DNA from: Ligustrum vulgare
Taxonomy: Eukaryota > Streptophyta > Magnoliopsida > Lamiales > Oleaceae
DNA: 64,000 bases
Assembly: GCA_963555705.1 (NCBI GenBank)
Contig: OY743184.1
Location: 26,374,639-26,438,638 of the forward strand
Direction: 5' to 3'
The translations under genes were made by a program, and so were the position numbers. This document shows positions 47,077 to 57,518 of this stretch, piece after piece. Position 1 is the stretch's first letter, and each line of letters starts with the position of its first letter. The notes under the pieces were generated by a model that saw only the letters and a program-made list of their open reading frames with translations, ran no database searches and was not told where the DNA came from.

Positions 47077-48010
47077 TGATATGATCCGGACCAGGCATCG
47101 AAGAGCGAAGTCGAGACATCGACGGTATGACGGTGATCTACGTGCAAAACAGAGTAAGTTTCATGTTGGAATCGAGCCGAGAAGGCAAAAGGATCAAGCC
47201 GAGTCGAGTGATAGAAGTTATTTGGGCAGAAAGGTCATTACGGCCGTAACGAAGATCTGTCACGACCGTAACTCTTATAATCACGGCCGTAAAAGTTATT
47301 ATCATGACCGTAACTCCGCCTCGGGTTTAGATGAAGAATTGCAGAATTTCATATTTACGGCCGTAAGAAATATGGTCACGGCCGTAAATCTTAAGCAGAA
47401 AGTCATTTACAGCCGTAAAAGTGTTCAGCACAGCCGTAATTGAGGTTTTCCGAATTTTAGGGGATTTTTGATTATTTTTCCGTTTTTAATTAATTGTTTG
47501 CCTAGTTTAGTATTCTAGTTTAATTAGAATTATATTTTGAGTAAATTAGCAACTAGATTATTTTGCTTATATATATTCCTTTCCATTCATTGTAACAAAC
47601 AGTTTAGTTGAGTTTGAGTTTATGAATTAAATTGAGAGAGGATTCTCTTGTTAAAGGTTGAGGAGTCCCTTTTGTGTTCTTCGAGAACAAATCCAACTTA
47701 TCAAATATTGTGAAATATTTGTGGCGTTGAACTTATCAAATATTCGCGAGAATATTTGTGGCGTTTCCAATTAAAATCTTATCAAGGAAATTGACAAGTC
47801 CTTGTGGTGTTTCGAAAACCTTAGATCTCGATTCCGCATCGTCAATTTCTTGCGTCGTGAATCTTGGGTCAAGGTCCTATCGTCAATTTTATCTTTCCAG
47901 TAGTTTAATTCTTGTTTAATTTTGTGTTTAAACCTGATCTAGATCTTTCCTAGGTTTTAATTTCGTTATTCAACGTTGTTCGACGAGATTCCCCGACCGA
48001 GATCTCATCA
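47077..48010 (+). repeat. 5' LTR of the nested Gypsy element
   Basis: TGATATGATCC to CTCATCA. It contains eight ACGGCCGTAA-like motifs (47236-47442), a TATA-like CTTATATATATTCC at 47568, and the GAATATTTGTGGCG words downstream. Confidence 0.92.
47236..47442. promoter_or_regulatory. Array of ACGGCCGTAA palindromic motifs in the LTR
   Basis: Eight variants of (TT)ACGGCCGTAA, several being perfect palindromes, sit within 207 bp, about 130 bp upstream of the TATA-like box. The right LTR keeps seven (49866-50044). Such repeated palindromes suggest binding sites for a dimeric transcription factor; this is inference. Confidence 0.6.
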
Positions 48011-48296
48011 TCTGGTATCAGAGTTTGGATCTATTTCAGATTCTTACGTTTCTTGAATTTTCTTGATTTTTTTTTGTGTTCTTCGCGTTCTTCGTGTCAG
48101 TCATAATTTTCTTCAGTTTGATCCATAAGAGTCAGTCCCAAAAATTCAAAAGTGTTTTTCTTGTTCGTTTTTCGTCCAAATCCAGTTCCCTTTTTTCTGC
48201 CATATCGTAGTCAATTCTCTGGCAGATTAAAATTTTTTTTCGAAAATTCCCAAATATTCCCCAAATATTCCGAATTTCCTTGTTTGTATCTTATAA

Positions 48297-48866
48297 ATGT
48301 CTGATAGAGAGGTTTCCACATCTTCATCTTCTATTGGAGACAGAAAACAGCTCGGGGATGTAAATAGAATGAATGAACAGGGTAACAATGATATTGCAAC
48401 AATGAGGGCACAATTTGAGATGTTTATGGCACAGATGGAGAATCGAGGTGCAGAAGGTGAACAAAGACCTCAGGATCAATCTCATGATGGTTCTCGGGTT
48501 AGGAGAGGTAATAGGCGTGAGGTTGGTGTGGATGATGAAAGGCCATTGAAGCGAAAAGAGAAATCAAAACGGGAGAGTAGTGATCATGTTCACAAAAGGA
48601 GGGAGGAACCGACAACCAAAGGTAAAAATAATTCTGATTCCAAACCTCTTAAGGATAAAAATGTTAAGTGCTTTAAATGTTTGGAACGGGGTCACATTGC
48701 ACTTGATTGTCCATGTAAGAAGGTTAAGCGTGATAGTGAAGGGGCTAAAGTGTTGTGGTGGATAAGTCAATTATTGATAGGCATGCTCTTAGCGTTAATC
48801 GTAAGGCGAATGTTTTGGAAAATGTGGATGGGCAAAGGGATAATATTTTTCGCACTAGATGCTTAG
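48297..48866 (+). CDS. Gag remnant with CCHC zinc knuckle (Ty3/Gypsy)
   Basis: An open frame of 189 codons begins 269 bp after the primer site. It has a Ser-rich start, DIATMRAQFEMFMAQMEN, a basic linker rich in Lys/Arg, and the knuckle CFKCLERGHIALDC (C-x2-C-x4-H-x4-C) near 48670-48711. The usual gag core before the knuckle is missing, so an internal deletion joined the N-terminus to the knuckle region. The protease follows in another frame, overlapping from 48755. The hydrophobic tail of this frame after the knuckle is read-through. Confidence 0.8.
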   Translation: MSDREVSTSSSSIGDRKQLGDVNRMNEQGNNDIATMRAQFEMFMAQMENRGAEGEQRPQDQSHDGSRVRRGNRREVGVDDERPLKRKEKSKRESSDHVHKRREEPTTKGKNNSDSKPLKDKNVKCFKCLERGHIALDCPCKKVKRDSEGAKVLWWISQLLIGMLLALIVRRMFWKMWMGKGIIFFALDA

Positions 48867-49201
48867 TGGTTGAAAAAGTTTGTAACTTGGTGATTGACGG
48901 GGGAAGTTGTACTAATGTAGTTAGTACAATGTTGGTGGAAAAATTAGGCTTACCTTTAACGAAACATCTAACACCTTATAAATTACAATGGTTGACTGAG
49001 TCGGGGGAAGTTAAGGTGAAGAGACAGGCATTAGTGGCATTTTCTTTTGGTGGGTATTCGGATGAGGTAGTTTGTGACGTGGTGCCAATGCAAATTAGTC
49101 ACATACTGTTGGGGAGACCTTGGAAACATGAAAGGGCTGTGCTACATGATGGGTATACGAATAGATACAGCTTGGTAAAAGGGGGGAAAAGTTTACTCTA
49201 A
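48755..49201 (+). CDS. Aspartic protease domain (Ty3/Gypsy)
   Basis: An open frame of 148 codons with CNLVIDGGSCTNVVSTMLVE (active site D-G-G-S, where retropepsins have D-S/T-G), VEKLGLPLTKH, LQWLTESGEVKVK, VVCDVVPMQISHILLGRPW and a final HDGYTNRYSLVKGGK. This is the protease that plant Gypsy elements carry between gag and reverse transcriptase. It overlaps gag by 112 bp in another frame. The following 49202-49700, rich in Lys/Glu codons with stops, is the start of the next pol part without a reverse transcriptase. Confidence 0.85.
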   Translation: MVDKSIIDRHALSVNRKANVLENVDGQRDNIFRTRCLVVEKVCNLVIDGGSCTNVVSTMLVEKLGLPLTKHLTPYKLQWLTESGEVKVKRQALVAFSFGGYSDEVVCDVVPMQISHILLGRPWKHERAVLHDGYTNRYSLVKGGKSLL

Positions 49202-49703
49202 TGCCACTATCTCCAACTGAAGCCCTGAAAGATCAATTGAAGGTGAAAAGTGAGTTTGAGGGGAAAAATAAGAGAGTTGAGGCCACGACCTCAGAAAAAG
49301 GAGAGGGAGTGAAAATTAAAGAAAAGAGAGTTGAAACCACGACCTCAGAAAAAGGAGAGTGAGTGAAAAATAAAGAAAAGAGGGTTGAGGTTCAAACCTC
49401 AGAAAAAGGAGAGACTGAGTGCAAAAAGCAAAAGAAAAGAGAGTCTACCACAAAAATGAGTCTATTTGCACTTACTCACGCTAACACACCCCTCCCCAGT
49501 TCTTTAAAATCTGTTTTACAGGTACCGAAGTCAAACCATGAACTTAAGACGGGAAAGAAATTCATTGGCAAAAATGAGCAGCCCAAAAGTCTAAAAGATC
49601 ACACGAAGCTTAAAAATGATCATCGAGCCCAGGAGAGCAGGAGGAATTTGAAAAGCCGACCAAAAATGGATTCGAGGTCGAATCCTTTTCAAGAGAGGGA
49701 GTA
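49202..49703 (+). other. Lys/Glu-rich remnant between protease and 3' LTR
   Basis: Three imperfect GAGTTGA..CAACCTCAGAAAAAGGAGA repeats (49273-49412) and an open frame 49363-49749 running into the LTR. The low-complexity KNKEKRVE-type sequence is not a known domain. Confidence 0.5.
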
Positions 49704-50605
49704 TGATATGATCCGGACCAGGCATCGAAGGGCGAAGTCGAGACATTGACGGTATGACGGTGATCTACGTGCAAAACAGAGTAAGTTCCATGTTGGAATC
49801 GAGCCGAGAAGGCGAAAGGATCAAGTCGAGTCGAGTGATCGAAGTTATTTGGGCAAAAAGGTCATTACGGCCATAACGAAGATCTGTCATGGCCGTAACT
49901 CTTATAATCACGACCGTAACTCCGCCTCGGGTTTAGATGAAGAATTGCAGAATTTCATATTTACGGCCGTAAGAAATATGGTCACGGCCGTAAATCTTAA
50001 CCAGAAAGTCATTTACGGCCGTAAAAGTGTTCATCACGGCCGTAATTGAGGTTTTCCGGATTTTAGGGGATTTTTGATTATTTTTCCGTTTTTAATTAAT
50101 TGTTTGCCTAGTTTAGTATTCTAGTTTAATTAGAATTATATTTTGAGTAAATTAGCAACTAAGTTATTTTGCTTATATATATTCCTTTCCATTCATTGTA
50201 ACAAACAGTTTAGTTGAGTTTGAGTTTATGAATTAAATTGAGAGAGGATTCTCTTGTTAAAGGTTGAGGAGTCCCTTTTGTGTTCTTCGAGAACAAATCC
50301 AACTTATCAAATATTGTGAAATATTTGTGGCGTTGAACTTATCAAATATTCACGAGAATATTTGTGGCGTTTCCAATTAGAATCTTATCAAGGAAATTGA
50401 CAAGTCCTTGTGGTGTTTCGAAAACCTTGGATCTCAATTCCGCATCGTCAATTTCTTGCTTCGTGAATCTTGGGTCAAGGTCCTATCGTCAATTTTATCT
50501 TTCCAGTAGTTTAATTTTGTGTTTAAATCTGATCTAGATCTTTCCTAGGTTTTAATTTCGTCATTCCGCGTTGTTCGACGAGATTCCCCGACCGGAATCT
50601 CATCA
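49704..50605 (+). repeat. 3' LTR of the nested Gypsy element
   Basis: Matches 47077-48010 with few substitutions, a 21-bp deletion within the ACGGCCGTAA array and an 11-bp deletion near 50515. Confidence 0.92.
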
Positions 50606-52908
50606 AGTTCATTGCTACTATGCAACCAATTCTTTGTGCATATCAATGCCTCAACCATTTTGTTACCCAATGAACTCCTAAAGGAATCAAGACTCCGACC
50701 ACTGGTGGAAAATGCAGACTCTGAAGCGACCGTGGATATTTGAACTGCTAACACATCTTTAGCAATTTGAGAGACAATCTTGTACTTATGTGCATTTAAT
50801 TTCCACCAAAGAAGTATGTCAAAATTGGGATATGTCAAATCTTCACAACGATCTGATAAATAATCTACCAGATCATTCTTCTCAGACTGAACATTTTGCA
50901 TGAGTCTAGCTTTAAAAATTGAAGGAATGTGCTTAGAGACAAATCCACAGGTTGTGAAGGTCTCGGACCTCTACTTTGAGTAGTCTCCTTTGATGGAGCT
51001 GATAGTGGAGTTGCCATTTCTTCATAACATTCGTACAACCTATGAAGCGTGTCTTCAACTCTTTTTAACAACATTTTTGCAATTTCTACATCGTAAATAA
51101 GTTCAAAACCAACTTTAAGATGTTCCAACTTGCATCTTGGGTCAAGAACTGTTGCAATGAACAACAATTGATTAAACTTCTCAAGATTACCCCAGTACTT
51201 ATCATATTTTTTCTACATACTAATTTCCATAGATCCCATCAAAGTGTTTGGTTCTTTAGCTAATTCATTCAACTCCCCATGAATCTCACATATCTCTTGA
51301 AAGAAAGTGTTAGAACTTACATACTTTGAACTACTAAATTTCAAAGTCATATCATAAAAAGTCCTCAAGAACCTAATGGTTCAAACCATTTTTACTGAAT
51401 CTAAAAGTGCCTATAACACTAACATAAGCATCAATGATTCAATAAAGTACTTATTCAACATCTAGTCTAGTATAATAAAATAATAAACCAACTATATTTT
51501 CGAAAACATTGCATCAAAACACGATTATGTAAGTAAATCCATGAAGATATCATGAAGAGAAAGTAAAACAACTAAACCATGAGAAAAAAATACATTATTC
51601 AAATAAACTATAAGCTGTCCAAAAATCAAACATTTATCCAATTTTTCAAAAGTATCAGCTTTGCACGGAATCCATCCCTTGATTGGAAGTATTAAATATC
51701 GCCTCTTTCAATTTTCGTTCTAGAGTTCTAGTTGGAGATTGATGGAACTGGAACTTGGGATGAAGCGAGGAAGAAGGATGAAAATTGAACGGGATTGAAT
51801 TGGAAGTAGTAATGGGTGGAGTAGACAGTAGAGTTGTCGTGGTGCTATTACGTTAATTTAGGGGTTTGATATCTCAATATCTAATATTAATATTAAATGG
51901 GCTTTTAGGTTGGTGAGTGGTGGAAGAGTCCATTATATGGTAAATATTAAATGTTTCTGGGCTTACTTAGGGAAAAAAAGATTTTGGTGGTTCAATTTCG
52001 GTAGTTAAATTTGTTTTTTTTAGGGGGGAAAAATAGTAAATTCATATTATTTAAAAAAATTTAACGGTTTGGTTCGGTTTAAACGGTTTTTTAAATTTGA
52101 AACCGAAACCAAACCATTTTGAAACGGTTTGGTTTGAAAATGTTGGCGGTTCCACGTGGACTCGAACCAACGGTTTTAAACCAATGGTTTCGATTCGGTT
52201 TGCGGTTTGACGGTTTTTTTGTGCAGCCCTAGTCCAGAGCACCATATGCTAGTGCAATTGGAGCATTAATATATCTTGCAAAGTTGCACTTGGCTTGACA
52301 TAGTTTTTTGTAAATCTCCTCGCAAGATATAACTCTTCACCAACTCAAATACATTTGAATGATATGAAACACATTCTTTGTTACTTAAAATGTACTATTA
52401 ATATGAGATTATTTTATTCTCATAACTTGGGATCTTGTTTAGCAGGATATGCAGATGCATCTGATCCACATCCAGCTAAATAGCAAACAGGATATGTGCT
52501 TACACGTGGTGGCATAGCTATATCGTGGAGATCTGTGAAGCAAACTTTGACATTAACATCTTCAAATCATTCAAGTTTTATTGCAATCTATTAGACAAGT
52601 TAAGAATTTATATGTCAGAGGAACATGACTCATCATATCCAATTACCGTGCCGAATAACTTCAACAAAAGATAATATAATAATATTATATGAAGCTAATG
52701 CAGCTTGTATTGCACAACTCAAAGGAGATTATGTAAAAGGAGATAAAACAAATTGCATTTCCCTAAAGTTCTTCCATACACATGAGCTTCAGAAGACAGG
52801 TGATATCGATATTTAACAAAATAATTGTATTCTTTTCCTTCGATGAAGTTTTATTTAACTGAGTTTTCTTAGCAATGTTTTAACGAGACAGATATTGAGT
52901 CGAGTCAT

Positions 52909-53093
52909 TCAAGGAAGAGTGTTATAAATTATATATTGTGAATGACCATTATACCATTGTAAGCTTTACATTATTACAATTGTACACCTTACAACTTTAC
53001 ATTATTACAATTGTACACCTTGCTCTCCCCTATAAATAGGGGCTTTGATTTTGAAGTAAGATATCCAATTGATTTTCTCTCTAAGTTTTAACA
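52909..53093 (+). repeat. Copia polypurine tract and short 3' LTR
   Basis: TCAAGGAAGAG (52909-52919) precedes TGTTATAAATTATATATTGT, and the LTR probably ends at TAACA (53089-53093), about 174 bp. It holds the TATA box CCCCTATAAATAGGGGC at 53028-53044, itself a palindrome. The second copy is at 55225-55373. Confidence 0.7.
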
Positions 53094-53489
53094 CATTTTT
53101 ATAAGCTTCAATTAAAAGAGTTGTTTTTTTTAAATTAAAAAAAAAAAAAAAGAGTAGTATTAGCCTTGGTTCCACAATTGTTGTTTAAATAAAAGTTTAA
53201 ACAGCAGAATTTCTCAAATCACTTTTTAACTTTTCTTTCACAAATTTTTAACCACATTTTACCTAAAAAACTCACATAATCAATTTAAACTCATTATGAG
53301 TGAATTTGATATTGTTTAAAAAGAGTTTTTTTTTAAAAGAATGGTGATTTTTAGGAGAATTGATGGCTGAAATTTTGACATGATGGTTGAAATTTGGTTA
53401 AAATGTCAAATATTGTGTGCTTAACTTTTAATATATTGTTAGAATTGAGTATTGTAGGAAAAAGAGAAAAATTTAGGCTGCGTTTGGTT

Positions 53490-53985
53490 GCCAAGTTTTT
53501 CCATGTAAAATGTGATTTTCCACCAAATTTTCCAATTTTGGCACATTTGAATTTGATTGGCAAGTTTTTACATGGAATTCATTTTATTGGCATGGGTCAA
53601 AATGTCAAATCCACCCAAATTTCTTGTTTTCAAAGAATTCCAATTCCAAGGGGAGAGGTGAATTTATTTTCCATGGAAAAATATTTGATCAATTTCGTCA
53701 CGTTTGTTCCTTTTTATTGTTGTTAATTGATTTATTTTTTCAAAATTGGAATTATTATTATCGAGTACAAATGTCTGAGAAAATAAAAAATATATAATTT
53801 TTTGCTTAAAATAACTAAATTTTGCTTTATTTGTTATGTAAAATAATGTCAATCAAATAATAAAATTTGAAATTTTTTTCGATTTTTCCACCTAGAAAAT
53901 TAAACAAATCAAACATATTAAACTTCCAATTCCCAGAAATTCAATTCCCTGTAATTCATTATTTCCATCAAAATTTTACCATCAT
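53490..53985. other. Insert present only in the left duplicate
   Basis: It begins GCTGCGTTTGGTTGCCAAGT (53478) and ends CATTATCAAACGCAGCCTTAA (53981), a clear inverted pair (TGCGTTTG.. / ..CAAACGCA) with the AATTCCA words of many plant MITEs. It is most likely a ~500-bp MITE that inserted in one copy after the duplication, or was lost from the other. Short open frames inside it are not genes. Confidence 0.65.
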
Positions 53986-56004
53986 TATCAAACGCAGCCT
54001 TAATGAAAACCAAACAAGGGCTATAATAGCCGCTGGACAGAGCCTTATTTGTAGTTCAAGATGCACCATTTTTCAACTTGTCAATCATCTCTTTCAAATC
54101 AATTTTAACTATAATATAAATTTTTTCAAACTATTTTTTAATTACATCTTTTACGTCTAAAACATAGCATTCTTTATTTTCTTTAAAAAAAGAAAAACAT
54201 AAAAAAAGAGAAGAAAGACATGTAACTTTTGAGTTTTGACGCATTCACACACTCGATAAGAGCAACTCCAATAATGGTGTAAAATAGCTCCAATTAGTTA
54301 TTTACATGCCCAAATTCGTTGGAATGGTCTTCAATGGCGGGGTGTAAACAGGATATAAATTAGATTTTTGGCCAAAGATCTAAAAAAAAAATCCATAATT
54401 GTATCTTGTTTTACACCTCCACATGGAACAAAAGTCACCTAAATTTAGCTATCAATCCATAAAATTTTGATGTAAGATATGTAATTTAAATTTATTATAT
54501 TAATTTACATTACAATTTGAATTTTTATATTAATTTGCACATTTTTATTTTCTTGACCAAATTTCGAATTTTTTACGTCGATTTGTTCGTAACATTTATA
54601 TATATGCAAAAATAAATAAATAAAAAATAGATTAAGATGTCAGAGGAACATCTTCAAATCATTCAAGTTTTATTACAATCTATTAGACAAGTCAAAAATG
54701 TATATGTCAGAGGAACATGACTCATCATATCCAATTATCATGCATAATAACTTCAACAAAAGATAATATAATAATATTATATGAAGGTAATGCAGCTTGT
54801 ATTGCACAACTCAAATGAGATTATGTAAAAGGGGATAAAACAAAGTGTATTTCCCTAAAATTCTTACATACACATGAGCTTCAGAAGACATGTGATATCG
54901 ATATTTAACAAATTCGCTCAAGTGATAATATAACAGACTTATTCACAAAAGCATTACCGACATTTACGTTCAAGAAATTGAATCAAGAGATAAAAATGTG
55001 TCCATTTAATGATTTATTCCAAATAAGAGAGAGTATCTGTATTCTTTTTCCTTCTTCTAGATTTTATCCCCCTAAGTTTTCCTAATAAGATTTTAATGAG
55101 GTAACATTATTTTTTGTACTCCAAAAAAATGTATTCTCTTTCCTTCGCTGAAGTTTTATCTAAATGAGTTTTCTTAACAATGTTTGAATGAGATAGATAT
55201 TGAGTCGAGTCATTCAAGAAAAAGTGTTATAAATTATATATTGTGAATAACCATTATACCATTGTAAGCTTTACATTATAATTTATACAATTGTATACCT
55301 TGCTCTCCCCTGTAAATAGGGGCTTTGATTTTCAAGTAAGATATCACATTGATTTTCTCTCTAAGTTTTCACATGTTTTTATAAGTATCAATTAAAAGAG
55401 TTGTTGAAAAAAGAAAAAGAAAAAAAAAAGTGTAGTATTAGCCTTGGTTCCGCAATTGTTGTTTAAACAAAAGTTTAAACAACACAAAATTCACAAATTA
55501 CTTTTTAACTTTTCTTTCACCAATTTTTAATCGCACATTTTACCTAAAAGACTCAAATAATCAATTTAGACTCATTATGAGTGTATTTGGTATTGTTTAA
55601 AAAGATTTTTTTTTTTTATTTTAAAAAATAGTGATTTTTAGTAGAATTGATTATTTAAATTTGGTTGAAATTTTAAATATTATGTGCTTGACTTTTAATG
55701 GATTATTAGGATCAATTACTATAGAAAAAAGAGAAAATTTTAATGAAAATCAAACAAGGGCTATAATAGCCACCGGACAGAGCCTTATTTGTAGTTCAAG
55801 AGGCGCCATTTTTCAACTTGTCGATCATTTCTTTGATAACTTGTTTATAATTTCTCAAATCATTTTTTTAACTATATACAATTTTTCAAACTACTTTTTA
55901 ATTATATATTTTACCTCTAAAATATCACATTCTTTATTTTTTTTTAAAAAAAAAAAAAGAAAAAAAGAAATACATTTAACTTTTGAGTTTTGACCCATTC
56001 GCAC

Positions 56005-56701
56005 ACCTGATAAGAACAAGTTCAGTGATAGTATAAAATAACTCTGATTAGTGATTTACATCCCTAAATTCATCGGATTGGTCTTCAATAGCAGGGTGTA
56101 AACTTGATGTAAATTAGATTTTCGGCCAAAGATCTAAAAAAAGATCCACAATTGCATCTTGTTTACACCTCCACATGGAACAAAATTCACCTAAATTTAG
56201 CTATCAAACTATAAAATTTTGATGTGAGATATATAATTTAAATTTATTATATTAATTTACATTACAATTTGAATTTTATATTAATTTGCACATCTTTATT
56301 TTTTTGACCAAAGTTCGAATATTTTAAGTTGATTTGTTCATAATATTTAACTTGTGTTCGACAACTGTTATAATAGGTAATGATTAATGTTATTTGTGTT
56401 TTTTAGGTAAGATGAGTGACTAAAAATTGAATAGAAAAAATATGTGTGATTAAAAAGTGGTATTGAAAATTATGTTGATTATAATAAAGCTTTACCGAAC
56501 AAAGCATTATATATATGTACAAATAATAATGATAAAAAAAGATTAACATACAATTTATTAGCTAATAAAATTGTGCAAAAATTAAATTTAAAATCTTATA
56601 ATTTGCCTCTCACAATTAGAGCAAAATTTTAATATAAATTCATCGAAATATATATTAAGATATAAAAGCGATTTTTGGGATCTGAACTATTGGAGTTACT
56701 C
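56005..56701. mobile_element. MITE-like element with ACTCCAATA ends
   Basis: The left end, near 56008, is degraded (AAGAACAAGTTCAGTGATAGT; the other duplicate at 54260 has AAGAGCAACTCCAATAATGG). The right end ATTGGAGTTACTCT at 56689-56702 is its inverse. The interior is AT-rich. A copy of the GTTTGG-type MITE lies inside it (56345-56505). Confidence 0.5.
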
Positions 56702-56704
56702 TAA

Positions 56705-57433
56705 GGCCATCTCCAATGATTTACCCCAAATTTGGAGTAGACTCAAATTCTATCTCCAACCATTTAATCCCAAATTTGGGGTTAAGTGAATAGTACCGAA
56801 TTTTCTTCTAATTTTTTTAATAATTATACCTTGATTATAAATTTGTTAATTAATAACTTTAATTTAAATTAATAACTAATGCATATAATGGACCAAATTA
56901 AAAATAGTAATTTTTCTAGGGAAAAAAAATTCTAAGTTGAACAACAAAATACGCCTAGTGGTTACAAATTTTCTAAATTAAACGATGTTGTTGCATATGT
57001 AACTTCATTTGACATATGTCTTCGTTAGTTTTGGAAATGAAATTTCAATAGTTTTAATTATCCAAACTAATTCGTGCCGATTTTGTAACAATATTAACAA
57101 AAATATTACTATTAATTAGAACAAAAAAAAAATTCTAAGAAAAATTAAATTAACAATTATAGAATTACAGCAATAATTATTAAATAATAATAATTATAAT
57201 ATTTACAATTAAGATAATTACTATAACAACAATTTATTAGACTAATTAATAATGTTTAACATTTAAATTTAATAAGAAAATGACAATTTGATAATTAATT
57301 AAGGCCAACCCTAAATTTGGAGTTATGAATAGTGCAACTCCAAATTTGAGGTGAGAATATGGGTATCATTAAAGAAAATTTTACCCCAAATTTGAGATTT
57401 TATCCCAAATTTGGGGTAGGATTGGAGATGCCC
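56705..57433. mobile_element. PIF/Harbinger-like non-autonomous element, 729 bp, TSD TAA
   Basis: Ends GGCCATCTCCAATG and, inverted, GGGCATCTCCAATC lie inside a perfect TAA duplication (56702-56704 and 57434-57436). The subterminal CCAAATTTGGGGT words and the interior (TTGCATATGTAACTTCATTT at 56991) match the element at 15816-16530 in reverse orientation. Confidence 0.87.
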
Positions 57434-57518
57434 TAATCAAGCCTCACTCACAACCCCAAAATCAAGCAATATCCGCACAGATTATTCTACCAAGTTTGAA
57501 CTCCATTTGTTAATCGGT

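Larger units (their letters stand above)
47077..50605 (+). mobile_element. Two-LTR Ty3/Gypsy element with gag and protease only, 3529 bp
   Basis: LTRs 47077-48010 (934 bp) and 49704-50605 (902 bp), primer site TGGTATCAGAGTTTGG at 48013, gag with a zinc knuckle, protease, then a stop-interrupted stretch and polypurine CAAGAGAGGGAG at 49690-49701. Flanks are GGTTC and AGTTC, a 5-bp duplication with one mismatch. The 32-bp LTR length difference is one 21-bp and one 11-bp deletion in the right LTR. Reverse transcriptase and integrase are absent, so it would depend on another element. It is the youngest insertion in this nest. Confidence 0.92.
46842..51400 (-). pseudogene. hAT (Ac/RICESLEEPER-type) transposase, C-terminal half
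   Basis: On the minus strand from about 51400: FYDMTLKFSSSKYVSSNTFF, EICEIHGELNELAKEPNTLM, then FIATVLDPRCKLEHLKVGFE, and the dimerisation domain LAVQISTVASESAFSTSGRS with SFRSSLGNKMVEALICTKNW near 50770-50640. The Gypsy element interrupts it at 50605/47077. The tail resumes at 47070 (HQYLDEIEALDDSEKAVE), has an intron (47006-46895, GT..AG) and ends with TAA at 46844-46842. The N-terminal BED finger and the first catalytic block are missing, and one stop lies near 51215. It is a broken transposase in an otherwise well-bounded element. Confidence 0.87.
46011..52231 (-). mobile_element. Ac-like hAT element, 6221 bp with nested Gypsy, TSD GTCCAGAG
   Basis: Ends TAGGGGTGAACGC and, inverted, TAGGGCTGCACAA lie inside a perfect 8-bp duplication GTCCAGAG (46003-46010 and 52232-52239). 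The subterminal parts are rich in AAACCG/CGGTTT words (46025-46135 and 52060-52215). The element carries the C-terminal half of its own transposase on the minus strand. Without the Gypsy insertion it would be about 2.7 kb. It inserted in the Copia reverse transcriptase/RNase H region. Confidence 0.92.
44275..52815 (+). pseudogene. Ty1/Copia pol relic interrupted by an Ac-like hAT element
   Basis: The left part (44275-46010) starts in the integrase C-terminal region (HAASLVHIRSTSYY), passes a linker, and enters reverse transcriptase: RKDWPKRKEVIQAEFNSL near 45168, YSPVMNTITFRF near 45390, SLYGLKQFGCMWYNRF near 45602. The catalytic YVDDL reads YVNDL at 45740-45754, so the first catalytic Asp is Asn. 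After the hAT insert, RNase H follows (GYADASDPHPAK near 52447; then EANAACIAQLKGDYVKGDKT near 52692). Many stops and shifts are seen. Gag, protease and the integrase core are missing on the left. The target duplication GTCCAGAG of the insert confirms that both halves were one. Confidence 0.9.
52545..56345. repeat. Tandem duplication of the Copia 3' end and its flank, ~2 kb unit
   Basis: About 52545-54640 and about 54645-56345 are direct repeats. Both contain the RNase H tail, polypurine tract, short LTR, MITE fragments and a GTAAAATAGCTCCAATTAG-type element. The second copy keeps ~110 bp of Copia (54910-55030) lost from the first, and lacks ~500 bp at about 53490-53985. Divergence is several per cent. 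Confidence 0.8.
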
